A stretch of DNA of 64,000 nucleotides from Plenodomus lindquistii. Taxonomy: Eukaryota > Ascomycota > Dothideomycetes > Pleosporales > Leptosphaeriaceae. Positions within the stretch are counted from its first letter, which is position 1, and every line of letters starts with the position of its first letter. Both the position numbers and the translations under genes were made by a program. Shown piece by piece: positions 51,150-62,771 of the stretch. The stretch is taken from positions 62,001 to 126,000 of the forward strand of contig JANUWI010000021.1 in the NCBI GenBank assembly GCA_025504975.1, read 5' to 3'. Below the pieces are notes generated by a model, which was not told the DNA's origin, ran no database searches, and saw only the letters and a list, made by a program, of their open reading frames with translations.

Positions 51150-52600
51150 TAACTAAAGCCTATAGGTTTAAATTTCTGTAGCATTACTAATTTAAATTAT
51201 TTTTAGAAAAGTTACGTTAGATAGCGCTAAAGTAGAGATTTAGAGACTACTAATAACCTAGTAGAATTAGAGGTAAAGCTAATATTTATTTTTATTAATA
51301 AAAAATAAACTCTATTTTTTAAAAAATAAAGGGAAATAACTAGCTTTTGCAGAAGGCCTATAAACTTATTAAATGTTTAAAATATAGAAAATAACTAATA
51401 CTAGCTAATTAGAGAATAATTAAAGTTAAATAGAAGCTAGACCTACTTTAGTAGAACCTAGAAATTTACTAACTATAACCTCTAATAATACTATAGAAAT
51501 AATAGCCTAGCTACGCGCTAAGTTAGCAGCTTTATAGACTAAAATAAAAACTATTAAAAAAAAAAACTTTATTTAACTTTATTTTTAGACTCGCCTCTAT
51601 TTTTTACTAAAAACTTTTAGACTTATTAACGTTACTAGTTAACTAGATTACTTTCTAAAGTTTTTTTTTATATTTTTAAAAAGCTACGTTTATTAGAGCG
51701 TACTTTTTCTATTTCTAAACTATTAGATAGAAAAGACTTTATCTATAGATAATAGAAGGCTTTAATACTAGACTAATTTAAAATTAATAGTAACTACTAC
51801 TATTCTAAGCGTGCTTATATAGCACTAGTCTAGAGTAGTACTTCTAGTCTAGCTAAAAAGTATTTTAAGCTCTAATATTTATTTAATAATAAAACTAACT
51901 ACTTTTTCTTTATAGAAGCTATAATAGCTACGTTTAATAGATACTTTATTACTAGTAATAAATAAACTAAAGTACGTAATACCTTTAACTAACTATATAT
52001 AGAGAAAAATAAAACTTTCTCTACTTTTAAAGCCTATTTTTTAAACTATACTATAAAAGGACGTGTACTATATATAGAATAGATTTACTATATATAGATA
52101 AAAATAACTTCTAGCCTGCGTATTTCTAGTTAAAGGTTTAAGTATACCTAGAATAACTTTTTTCTAGATATAATAGAGCACTTTACTACTTTTAATATAG
52201 AAAGAAAAACCTACCTAAAAGATATATATTATTAGAACTTTTTTTATAATAGTACTACTAAGTTCTAAGCTAGAACTATAGTATAACCTAGTTTAGATAC
52301 TTTTTAGAGAGAGACTTTAGAAAATACTATACTATATATAGCTCTCTAAATTTTTTTATAATTTACTATAGTACCTCTATAGCAAGCAACAGCTACTCTA
52401 GCTTCTAAAAAGGTACTAGGTAACTACTATAACTATAGTAAGCTAGAATACTACGCTAATAAATATCTATTACTATAAATAAAAGAAATTGTAATTAAAA
52501 ATTACTCTAACTAATATTATAACGCTACTAAAGTACTAGATCTAGAGGAAGATTAGATAGAAAATAAGTAGTTCTAAAAGTATTACGCTATTTAGAATTA
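51150..52600 (+). pseudogene. Gypsy copy 2 gag
   Basis: Structural polyprotein of the virus-like particle. A capsid-like stretch is readable around 51720-52300, including a Y-F-x-x-x-N-K block and an F-x-x-x-Y-I-x-K run. It ends with a CCHC zinc knuckle at 52424-52465: Tyr codons at 52424, 52433, 52448 and 52463 stand where C, C, H and C belong, with the exact C-x2-C-x4-H-x4-C spacing. This is a textbook RIP outcome (TGC/TGT to TAC/TAT, CAC to TAC). The gag phase is one base off from pol, so pol was reached either by frameshifting or through an indel. The start codon is not identifiable. Confidence 0.8.
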
Positions 52601-52639
52601 AATTAAAAATATAACCTATTAAACTTTAATTTTTTAAAA

Positions 52640-53400
52640 CTATTTTAAAGTTTCTATTTTTTTATATCTACTATTTTATATAATCTAGGCGTAGGTATAA
52701 AACTACTATTACTTATTAATACTAGCGCCTAAAAATATCTCTTTTTAAATTTATATATTATTTTTTTTTTATTTTTTTTATTTTAAACTAAAGTCTAAAA
52801 ACTACTCTATCTAGTAATAGTTAGAGGGTTTAAAAACTAAATCTCTTTACTAGTTATAGAATATATCTGTCTCTATATAATTATAGATAGATAAAAGATT
52901 CTAAACTATCTATTTATTATACTTAATCTAGAAGTTTAGAATGTAATTATTAGAATATAATAGTTAAAAAGGTTTAAAATTCTACTAGATATAGATAGGT
53001 TCTAGTTATAGTAGCTAGCTACTTACTTTAAAATCTATATCTCTACTCCTCTAATTTTTATATAACTCTATTAAAAAATACTAAAAAAGCACATTATTTT
53101 TAATATTAAAAAATAAAACACTTTATAGAAAAAAAAGTTATATTAGAAGACTAGTAGCCTACACCCTTTAATTAATTATATTTATAGAATTTTTAAAGCC
53201 CTATAATACTAGGATATTTTTCTAGAGATCTAAAAACTAGACCTGCTCTAAAAACCCTTTAAAACCTTTTCTAGTCTCTAAGTTGCTATTATTTCTGCTA
53301 ATACCTTCTATTTTAATATAAAAAAAAAAAAAAAAGTTTTTTACTACTAGTCTGTATAAAATTAACTAGATTTTTAAAAACTATAATAGAAAGGACATTT
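52640..53400 (+). pseudogene. Gypsy copy 2 aspartic protease
   Basis: Polyprotein protease at the start of pol. L-I-N-T-S-A at 52722-52739 corresponds to the active-site L-I-D-T-G/S-A with the catalytic Asp now Asn. It lies about 85 codons after the gag zinc knuckle and shares the phase of the RT, RNase H, integrase and chromodomain downstream. The segment up to 53400 is the protease C-terminus and linker, poorly conserved. Confidence 0.75.
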
Positions 53401-54290
53401 AAAAAAATAACTATTTAATTTAGAACTAACTCTCTCTCTACTACAAGTAGTATTAGAACGTATTTAGTTTATTAGCTATAGAGAAACTACTAGAATACTA
53501 ACTATATAACTATAAAATTATTCTAAATAAACCTCTATTTAATAACTTTAGCCCTCTGTATAAGCAAAATACTAAAAACTTAGAAGCTATTAAAAAATAC
53601 GTCTAGAAAAACTTATAGAAAGAATTTATAGAAACTAGCTACAGCCTTTTTACTTTCTTTATTCTTTATATCTGTAAACCTAATAAGTTGCTCTATATCT
53701 ATATTAACTACTATAAACTTAACTAGCTTATCTAAAAAAACGCCTACCTAATTCTAAAAATAGATAACTTACTAATCTGTTTAAGTAAAGCTAAGATTTT
53801 TACTAAATTTAATATTTAAGTAGCTTTTAATAAAATCTATATAGATTTATAGTCTAAGGAATATACTACTTTCTATACCTACTATAGATTATATAAGTGC
53901 AAAGTACTTTTTTTTAGTCTCTATAATAGCTTTTTTATCTATTAAAAGTATATTAATAATATACTTATAGATTACTTAGATAATTTCTATATTACCTACC
54001 TAGATAATATCTTTATCTACTCTAAAAACGTCTAGAGCTACTAATAATACGTTAAGCTTATTCTAGAAAAACTATAAAAAGTAGAACTATAAGTAGTAAT
54101 TAAGAAAAGCGAATTCTATATTATTTAAACTAAGTATTTAGAATATATTCTAACTAATAAAGAAATAGAGGTAGATCTAGAAAAAGTAAAAGTACTTTAT
54201 AACTAGGTCTAACCTACTACTATAATAGGTGTTAAGTTTTTTCTAGAGTTTACTAGATTCTATAGATAATTTATTCTAGAATTTTTATAA
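53400..54290 (+). pseudogene. Gypsy copy 2 reverse transcriptase
   Basis: RNA-dependent DNA polymerase. Landmarks in phase 0: Y-D/N-x-K-I near 53500, L-x-K-E-F-I-E-T-S-Y-S near 53620-53650 (family K-G-F-I-x-x-S), I-N-Y-Y-K-L-N near 53700-53720 (family I-D-Y-R-x-L-N), A-K-I-F-T-K-F-N near 53790-53815 (family F-T-K-L-D), F-F-S-L-Y-N near 53912-53930 (family P-F-G-L-C-N) and Y-L-D-N at 53997-54008 followed by I-F-I-Y-S-K-N. One of the paired catalytic Asp is Asn. The terminal F-L-E-F-T-R-F-Y block near 54240-54260 marks the thumb. Motif spelling is typical of fungal chromoviruses. Confidence 0.9.
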
Positions 54291-54830
54291 GTAGCTAAAC
54301 TAATAATAGCTCTATAAAGTCCTTTAACCCTATTTATATAGACTAATAATTGTTAAAATAGCTTTAAAAAGCTAAAGTCCTTGCTTCTAGCAATTCTAGT
54401 TCTGTAGTACTTTAATTCTAATTATAATATAAAACTAGAAACTAACGCTTTAAATAGAGTAGTAGCTAGAATTATATTTTAAAAATACTTAGATAGTAAA
54501 TAGTACTCTATAGCCTTCTATAGTAAAACATTTACTAGAGTAGAGCTTAATTAGAAGATATATAATAAAGAACTATTTACTATTATTACTACTTTTAAAA
54601 AATAAAAAGCTAAACTAACTTTAGTTTAGTACTAAGTCTAAGTATATACTAATTATTAATTTTTAGAGTACTTTATAAGTATAAAAGTTCTAAATTAATA
54701 ATAAGCTAACTAGACTAAATTTATAGCCTTTTTTAACTTCTAAATTAAATATACTCTAGGTAAAAGTAATAAGCACGCAGACATTTTTAGTTAATAAAAA
54801 TAAAATATAAAAAATTTTAAAATAGCCTAG
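54290..54830 (+). pseudogene. Gypsy copy 2 RNase H
   Basis: Degrades the RNA strand during reverse transcription. L-E-T-N-A at 54435-54449 (family L-E-T-D-A; Asp now Asn at 54444), A-F-Y-S-K-T near 54515-54530, Y-N-K-E-L-F near 54560-54580, V-Y-T-N-Y near 54645 (family V-x-T-D-H), then K-V-L-N and the closing G-K-S-N-K-H-A-D-I block near 54760-54790 (family G-K-x-N-x-x-A-D-x-L-S-R). Same phase as the RT. Confidence 0.88.
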
Positions 54831-56200
54831 TAAAATAATTACTTTTTAGTTTTTTTTAACCTAGCTAGGCTATATAGCTATATTAATTCTAAACTAGTAA
54901 AGTAATACCTAAAGTCCTCTCTATAAATAACTATTACTTTTTTCTAACTAACTCTAATAATATTACTAGATTCTTTAAAGCTAATAGAAGCCTTATTAAA
55001 AAAGAACTAATAGTTTTTTAAAAAAGAACGCTCTTTACTACCCTTCTAGTATTAGATAGATAATAGACTTTTTCTCTATAGTAACTGCTTTTATATTCTT
55101 CTAAACTCTCTACTTTATATATAACTTATTAAAAAGGTATATAATTAAGTATTAATAGCCTATTCTAGTACTATAAAAACTTACTAGTTATTTATATAAT
55201 AATATTACTAAAAAAAAATAGAAGCTATCTATAAATAGTACGTGCGTAACTGCGTTGCCTACTAAAAATTCTATTTAAAATAGATTTAAATCTAAAAGTT
55301 TTTTTACTTTTTACTAATTCTAGAGAAACCTATGCAATATTTTATAATAGACTTTAAATTTTTCTCTAAAAACTAATACAGCTACAATTAGATCCTAGTA
55401 ATTATTAATTAACTTTCTAAATAAGTAATTATAATACTATACTATAAAATAATAAATACCTAAAGCTTTATTTAACTATTTATATAATAGGTATATTAGT
55501 TTAAATATACTTTTAAAAGTATTATCTCTAACTATAAAGCCTAGTTTATTTTCTAATTCTAGTCTAAATTCTACTAGATTATAGGTATTAAAATATAACT
55601 CTCTACTATCTATTATAAATAAACTAATAGCTAAACTAAAATTATAAATAAGTATATTAACTAATACCTATAGCTATTTATAATAAACTACTAGAATAAC
55701 TAAAGTAAACTTTTTCTATTTATAGACTAAGCCTAGATAACACTTCTATATACGTTAATAGAAATAGCCCTATACTAGCTTTTATATAGTTCTAAACTCT
55801 AATAAAGCTAGAATTAGTTCTACTTAAAAATAGCTAATTCTATTAAGAAATTTAACTACTAAAAGGTTTATAATCTAGCTATTTAAATATATAACGTTTA
55901 GAAATAAGCTAAAAAGAATATAGAAAAGGTATAAAACTAAATACGTTCTGCTATTAATACCTACTAACATTCTATTAACTAGAGAATTAAAGATAAAATC
56001 TATTTTTCTACTACTAATCTAGTAACTATAAAACCTAGCTAAAAGTTATTTAAACTGTAGAAAAGTCCTTTTAAAGTTTTTAAATAGGTTAGGTATTTCT
56101 ATAGATTTAAACTTTTTCTAGGCTTTAAAATATATAATATATTTATATTTAATATTTTTTATAAAAATTCTAATAACCTTTTACTTAAATAAAAGGCTCT
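54830..56200 (+). pseudogene. Gypsy copy 2 integrase
   Basis: In phase 0: Y-V-R-N-C-V-A-Y at 55236-55262 is the second half of the HHCC zinc domain (last Cys now Tyr). The catalytic core follows: I-D-F-K-F-F-S-K-N near 55347-55373 with first Asp at 55350-55352, I-L-V-I-I-N-x-L-S-K near 55392, I-I-S-N-Y-K-A-x-F near 55521-55545 (family V-S-D-R-G-x-Q-F, Asp now Asn at 55530-55532), L-S-T-I-Y-Y near 55600 (family L-S-T-A-Y-H), and T-N-S-x-T-K at 55623-55640 (family T-D-G-Q-T-E, Glu now Lys at 55638-55640). Two of three catalytic residues are lost. The C-terminal domain runs on toward 56200. Confidence 0.9.
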
Positions 56201-56480
56201 AAAACTACTAGCTACCTTTATATAAAGCGTAAAGAAGTAGAAAGTTAAAAAAATCTTTACTAGTAAGCTTATTTAAAATAAGCTAAAATATAGAGCTAGC
56301 TAGGTAGAATATAATCTAGATCTAATTTAGTATCTAGCTTCTAATTTTATAGGCTCTCTCTATAAACTATAAAACTTCTACTAGAAGTATTCTAATTATC
56401 TAGAACCTCTCTAGGCACTATATAGATAGCTTTAGACGTAGAAAAAAAAAGTAGAGAATATATTATAGTTAGTAGATAAT
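56200..56480 (+). pseudogene. Gypsy copy 2 chromodomain, extended fungal type
   Basis: Immediately after the integrase and in the same phase. K-E-V-E near 56233 (family E-W-E-V-E-x-I), K-Y-R-A near 56286 (family Y-R-V/A-x-W), then V-E-Y-N-L-D near 56304-56320, Y-L-A-S-N-F-I-G-S near 56331-56357 (family W-Y-P-A-S-N/D-F) and Y-K-L-x-N-F-Y near 56364 followed by a Y-x-x-Y-L-E-P block (family Y-P-x-x-P-G-P-P). The W-Y-P-A-S-D/N-F extension is characteristic of a fungal chromovirus subgroup, here with Trp lost to RIP. Confidence 0.8.
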
Positions 56481-56499
56481 TGTATTTTATAAGCCTAAT

Positions 56500-57354
56500 A
56501 GTTTTCTATTATTAATATATAAAAATTATAGCTAATATATAAAACTAGTATATAGCCTTTACTAATAAAACTTTTAGCCTAGTAAGCTAACTATTATAAA
56601 TAGGTATAGAAGTTTTTTAAAATCTATTTATCTACTACTATAACTTTTTAATTTCTATTTTACTATTAGAGGCGTTACGTATTTTATTTAATTTAGAGTT
56701 TTTAGTGCCTCTACACTTTAAAAACTTTCTATTAGGCCTATAAATAAGCCTGCGTTTTCTCTTGCTACTAGAAGAATCTAGAGTTTTTTTAGAAAAAGTA
56801 GTAGCTAAAGCTACTACGTTTTTCTAAAAAAGCTATATTTTCTAGCGTAAGTCTAAAACCTTTTTATATAAGCTTTAAAGCTTTTTCTATTATATATAGT
56901 AGCTTACTAGTATTATATTAGTTATACTAAAGCTAGTAACCTGCGTAGTTACTACCTATACTATAAAAGCTAATATTTTTATAGCTAAGCTAGCTACAGC
57001 CTTTATATTTACTAGTTTAGTTTTAAGCTTTTTTACTTTATTTTTATTAGCTAGTATAACCTGCGTAGTAAGGCTTTTAAAATTATAAAGTACTACTATA
57101 ACTTAGTTATATTCTAGTTCTATATATATAGGCACATAAAAAAGTTAGAAAAAACTCTAAGCTAGTAGAAAAAAATAGTTACTTACTAGTTTATACTTTT
57201 TATTTAGAAGTGTATAATAAGCACACTTTTTAAAGCCTACTAATTTAAATAAATATATAAAGTTAAATTTGCTATAGAATTAGGCCTAGATAGAGTATAA
57301 GTAAAAAATCTAATAGGCTAAAAAGTATACATCTAGAGGTATAGAAATAAGCAT
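56500..57354 (-). pseudogene. possible antisense accessory ORF of Gypsy copy 2
   Basis: Occupies the 1.2 kb between chromodomain and 3' LTR, opposite to gag-pol. An ATG (complement of 57352-57354) opens the frame, at the same place as in copy 1. A Cys/Tyr cluster (C-A-Y-Y then K-K-Y) lies near 57230-57200, and a strongly basic Ser-then-Lys/Arg patch (S-S-S-S-K-R-K-R-R) near 56785-56755, followed by further K/R residues to about 56650. The likely original is a small basic protein with a C-x2-C-x6-C cluster, possibly nucleic-acid binding. The frame cannot be tested by stop codons after RIP, and the two copies share ancestry, so their agreement is weak evidence. Confidence 0.35.
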
Positions 57355-57631
57355 TTTTATAAAGGCTATTTAGCGTTAGTATTAGAGGTAATAATAAGTA
57401 GTAACAGGGTATATATAATAGAGGTATAAAGTATAAAAAGTAAAAAAAAATTATAATAATTAAAAAATTATTATATTCTACTAGAGCAACTACTAGATTT
57501 AATAGTTATTATAATAATTATTAATAAATAGTAAATAGAAAGTTATATTTACTTTAATAAAATAATAGTTCTAGAATAGACTCTATATAGAGGTTATATA
57601 GAGGACACTTAGATATAGAACTATCTAATTT

Positions 57632-57645
57632 AAAGTAGAGGGTAA
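57632..57645 (+). other. polypurine tract of Gypsy copy 2
   Basis: AAAGTAGAGGGTAA directly abuts the TG of the 3' LTR. Purine-rich priming site for plus-strand DNA synthesis; the matching minus-strand tract in copy 1 (AAAGTAGAGAGTAA) abuts its 3' LTR as well. Confidence 0.75.
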
Positions 57646-58062
57646 TGTAATAAAGCTATATTCTATTATAATAATAACTTTTAGCTATAAAAGCCTTTTT
57701 ATAAACTACCTCTATCTTTCTCTATATAAACTTATTAAAAATAGAAAACTATACTAACTTTTATCTAAACTACCTTTATACTATACCTAGTTTAGATTTT
57801 ATAAAAATCTCTATTTTACTATTACCTACGTGCTAATATAGTAGAGGAAAGAAAAAAACTCTATAAAGGCCTAGAACTACTACTAAGTTCTACTCTATAT
57901 AGCTTACTTTTTTAATAGAACTATAGAAGTATAATTTTCTTGTTCTTTTATACTAGGCCTATAAGAATATAATTTATTTAGCTTTTTAATCTACGCGCAC
58001 TTTTATATGCTTTTAAGCTAATTTAAACGTCTTTTAGTACTTTATATTTTTAAGCTATTATA
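57646..58062 (+). repeat. 3' LTR of Gypsy copy 2
   Basis: 417 bp direct repeat of 50559-50975, beginning TGTAATAAAG and ending CTATTATA. Differences from the 5' LTR are overwhelmingly C/T and G/A and the lengths are identical. Confidence 0.92.
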
Positions 58063-58067
58063 AGTAT
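58063..58067. repeat. 5 bp target-site duplication, right (AGTAT)
   Basis: Matches 50554-50558. Confidence 0.85.
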
Positions 58068-61000
58068 AGTATATATCTAAGTATAGCACTATTAATTTTA
58101 ATTTTATTAGAGCTATACGTAGCCTTTATATAGTAGATAGTAAGTATTTAGGTTATCTATAGAATTTTCTCTAGCTATACATAATAAATAAAACTAGTAG
58201 AACTATTATTATTAACTATATAGTATTAACTTTTACTATAGATAGTCTACTTTTTAGTATATATAGTAAGTTTAATCTCCTCTACTTTAATATAATATAG
58301 TAATTTCTAATTTAGTATTTAAACCTATAGATATATTTAGAAGGCTATACTTTAATTTATACTAAAATGCATTTATATAAGTAAATATACTTACTAGTAA
58401 TTCTAGCTCTATTAAATTATATTAGTTATTAATTATAAAATATAAAAAATACTCTCTAGATATTAGTTTAGGTATTATAAAGTTATCTAAACTTTACTAA
58501 AAAATAATAAAGTAGACTAGGTCTAATTTCTAAACGTTTTATAGTTCTATAATATATTTTATTTATCTATATTATTATCTAGAATATTTACTCTACTATA
58601 GATACTTCTACTATAATATCTACGTATGTATCTATAGAATATATAATATTAAAATAGATTATTTATATTATATAGATGTATATATTCTTTACTAAATATA
58701 AAACTTTACTACTATAATATTAAAGCCTTTTACTATAGAAAGTTATTTTTTTATTTTTAATAATAGAGAAGTCTAAGGTACTTTTATACTTAAGGCTCTA
58801 TAAATACTTAATCTTTATAAAAAGCTGTTTTATTTAATCTATAATAAATTTAACTTAGTTCTAGAAATAAATATAGGTAAGTTAGTATATATTAGAGTTA
58901 GTATAATCTAATATATATCTAGGTAAGTTAATTATACTTATATCTCTTTTATAGTAAAGCCTATATAACTATATTTTTAACTTTAAAAAACTAGCTACTA
59001 TACTCTTTACCTAATAAAAATATAGATTAATATTTTTAATTACTAGAGTTAGTAGTATATTTTTATCTATTATAATAAATAGTTTTTATAGTAATTAAAA
59101 AATAAAGTTCTATATTAAAAAAGCCTATAGGTCTAATATATTTATATTTAGTAGTATTAAATTTATATCTAATATATTAAAGTTTAAAGTTACTATAACT
59201 ATAATAGTAGTTTCTAATTTAAAATTATATATTCTATTAAACTATAGTAGAACTAGAAAATAATAAAGTAAGTATTTTTTAATAGTATTATATATTATCT
59301 AATTACTTTTAGACTATAAATATTATAGGCTATTAAATATAAATAAAAAAGTTTATATATATAATATATAACCTACTACTATAAAATAACTCTATATAGC
59401 TAATAGAGTAAAAATAGAGTTTAGGCTACTTTTATAGTACTATTTTACTTCTCTACTAAATATATCTATAAACTAGGTCCCTTTTAAAATAGAGGTATAG
59501 ATAAATTTAATAACTTAGTAGTATTTATAAAGTAGAAGTTATAGATAATATAGAATATTTTACTAGATATTATTATTTTAATTAGTACTAGCTACGCTAA
59601 AGGTTTAGACACTCTATAAACTAATATAGAAAGGTTTTAACTAAAGAATATAATATGAAATTAGTTTTTCCTTTACTTTTAGTAACTATTTAGTGTAGTT
59701 ATTAATATATAAAGTAGCTAGTAAAATTACTAGAATTAAATAAAAAAATATAAACGCTATAAGTATCTTTAAATTAATATTACTCTAGATAAAAAAATTA
59801 TATTTAATAATATTAATAAAATACTAGAGCTAGAGAGGTACGCCTAGAATTATTTTAAAGTATAAAACTTTAGAGGTGTTATTTAAACACTTATTACTTA
59901 ATTTTTTTTTCTAGCTTTAGAAAGCTTCTATAATAAAGGGTAAATTATATAAATACTAAAGTATTATCTACTATTAGAGTTTAGACTCTAAAGTACTAGT
60001 AGAATAAGTATTTAATAAGAACTTAAAAGTATATTTTATTACTTTAGATAGTACTATTCTAGGTACTATTAAATATATAGAGATCTATATAATATATAGA
60101 AGATTCTATAAGCTAGTTAAATTCTTTATAAAAAATTTATAATAAAATATTATAATCTACCTAAAGCTAAATTATTTATACTAATAGAAAATTAATAGAT
60201 TTCTAGTACTAATAATACGCTTTACTACTCTATAGAAAGTAGATATAGATTTTAGAACTTCTAACTATAGAGGTATCTATTAAAATAATAATTATACCTA
60301 TATAAAATCTAAAAAGTAAAGTAAAACTATTTTCTTTTTAACTAAAGTTATAAAGTAGTATTATTTTAAAGGTTTAAAGTTATTATTTTAGTATATATAA
60401 TAATATTTAATAGGTATAACTATACTATATATACTTTTATTATATAGTAATAAGTTTTTAATATTATAAAAATTAAATATATTTATAATTCTACTTTATA
60501 GTATAATAGGCGTAGTAGATTAATTATATAGTAAATAAAAGCGTTTTATAGATAGATATATAGAAAAGATATTACTTTTAAAAAGAAGTAGTATAATACT
60601 AGTTATTATAGGTAGATAGTTATATAAAATAACTCTCTAAAAAAAGTTTTATAATAGCTTATTAGTAAAAGGCTTTATTAAGTATTAAATAGTAATTTTC
60701 TATTTATTTTAATATAATAAACTTAGAATAAAAGCTATTTAAATAATAATTTACTTTATAACTAGTATGTCTCTAGTAGTACGCTTTTATTTTTAGTTTA
60801 TTTAGCTACTACTTTTAAAGTTCTAACTTACTATAAGATATTAGAGCTAGGTATAGTTCTTCTATACGTTTTCTATCTAATTAATAATATTCTTTTACTA
60901 TTTAAAAAAGGCTTTAACCTTTTATTTAAGTTTATTAAATTATAAAAAGTACTTAAATTCTAGCTTTTATAGACTATAATCTAATTACCTAACTTACTAA

Positions 61001-62771
61001 TAAAAATTTTATATCTTTTTAATAATTTATAATAGTATATTTCTATTATCTATATAAAGCTTACCTATAGTATTAACCCTTATAATATTCTATTATAAAA
61101 AAGTAGAATTATTAAAAAAGCCTATTTTCTAACTAAAGTTTTAATTTAAGTTAGTTATTAGTAGTAACCTAGAGTTATCTACGTTTTTAAATTTACTAGT
61201 AACTATTAGGTCTAGTAGAGGCTATTATTTAAACTATATATAAAACTAATTATTAAAATTACTTAAGTTTATATTTTATAATAGGCGTAGTTTTAAAAGT
61301 ATAAAAGTAATATAGCGTTTCTAGAAGTTCTAAAGCTTTAATATAAGTAGCTATAGTTTAATTCTCTACTAAAAAGTATTAGTCTATATATCTATGTAGT
61401 ATTATATTAATTAACTACTTTAGTAAATATAAGCTATACTAATTAGACGCTAGCTAAAAGTATTTATAGAAAATAAAAGTAACTTTACTATAGCTAGTAT
61501 TTAGTAATATACTATAAGTAAGTTTTAAATATATATAAGTATTTCTACCTATTAATCTCTAATTTCTTATTAATTAACTAAAATATTATAAGCTACTTAT
61601 AGAGTTTTTTACTAGTCGTTTTATATAAATTACTAGAGGTAGAAATAGTACTAAATTATTTAAAGTTATAGAAATAATATATACGTAAAAGCTTCTAGCT
61701 TCTAAACTCTATATATACTACTATTCTATAGCTTTATATTATTATTAGTTATATATCTAGCTATACTAGACTATATACAAAAAATAAAATAAAAATAAGT
61801 ATTAAAATTAAAACTTTATTAAATGTTACTTAGCTATTAAATAGGCGTATTATAATTAAATAGAGAAAGCTAAGTAAATTAAAAATTATATAAAAAGGAT
61901 TATTAATAAATTATAAGCTTATATATTAAGTAGTATAACTAGCTAGCTCTAGAGTATCTAGAGTATTAATAGCTTTATTATTAAGTTAGTAAAAAATATA
62001 GTACTTTTTAGATTAAAATATTATTTAAAAGATAATACTATCTTTTAGCTATACTATATTATAGACTAAAATTTTAAGCTATAGAAACACTATATAGAGA
62101 TAGAAAATAAATATAAAAAAGTAAAAATAAATAATAAAAGTTTAGAATTAGAGAATATAAATCTATAAAAAGTATTAAAAATAACTACCTAGAATAATAG
62201 AAAAGGCACTTTTTAACGCGCTAAAAGAAAAAAGTTAAATAATTTTAAAGCCTAGGTCTAAAGTTGCTAAAGTATAATATAAATTTATTAGTATTTTTAG
62301 TAAACTTAAAGCTTAATTTTATATTCTACTAAATTTTTAAAACTATTCTATATATAATAAGTTAATTAATTAATAAATGTACTTATATTTAATGCCTATA
62401 ATATAAGTAATTAGGTAGGTAATATATTTTTAGAAAAGAAATATAACTACTACTAGCTTAATAATTACTATAATTTAGAGAATTTACCTTTTATATTTTA
62501 TAATAATTTATAGTTTAAGTTATATAAATAAGATATTATAGCTTATTACTATTTTCTAGCTAACTAGAGTTTAAAACTTTATTAATAAAGGTTTTTAGTA
62601 TAGCTTTTAGAGTACTAGTAGTATAGTTAGCTTTAAATCTATAATAGGTTACTATATTATATTTTATAAAAATTTTAGTAAATAGAATATAGTATTTATA
62701 TTATTATACTTACTAACTTTAATTTAACTATTAGATAATATAATAGATATATTTTAAAGATAAATTATAGT
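58068..62771. other. RIP-degraded AT-rich repeat DNA, no family assigned
   Basis: Continues the DNA interrupted at 50558. Around 62060-62260 (+) a Lys/Glu/Gln-rich stretch followed by a basic K-R-K-K patch could be a coiled coil with a nuclear-targeting segment, as found in transposases and gag-like proteins, but nothing diagnostic accompanies it. The second 738 bp element is inserted at its right end. Confidence 0.45.

Larger units (their letters stand above)
50559..58062 (+). mobile_element. complete 7.5 kb Ty3/Gypsy chromovirus, copy 2 (plus strand)
   Basis: 7504 bp LTR retrotransposon: LTRs 50559-50975 and 57646-58062 (417 bp each), AGTAT target duplications, gag with zinc knuckle, a pol frame from protease through chromodomain all in one phase, and a purine-rich tract (AAAGTAGAGGGTAA) ending right before the 3' LTR, which sets the direction. 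It is the same family as the minus-strand element at 28981-36489 and lies 14 kb from it in inverted orientation. Every coding domain carries RIP stops and mutated catalytic residues, so it is immobile unless trans-complemented. About 1.2 kb between chromodomain and 3' LTR is more than gag-pol needs. Confidence 0.95.

Noticed and set aside
58068..60700. Another long 'restored-open' + strand frame after Gypsy copy 2.
   Set aside because: Same flaw in the test; comparison with fungal helicase-like, DUF3435-like and DUF3723-like proteins from memory gave no motif match.
62060..62400. Coiled-coil-like and basic segment suggestive of a transposase tail.
   Set aside because: Charged, Lys-rich translations are common in A-rich DNA; no catalytic motif nearby.
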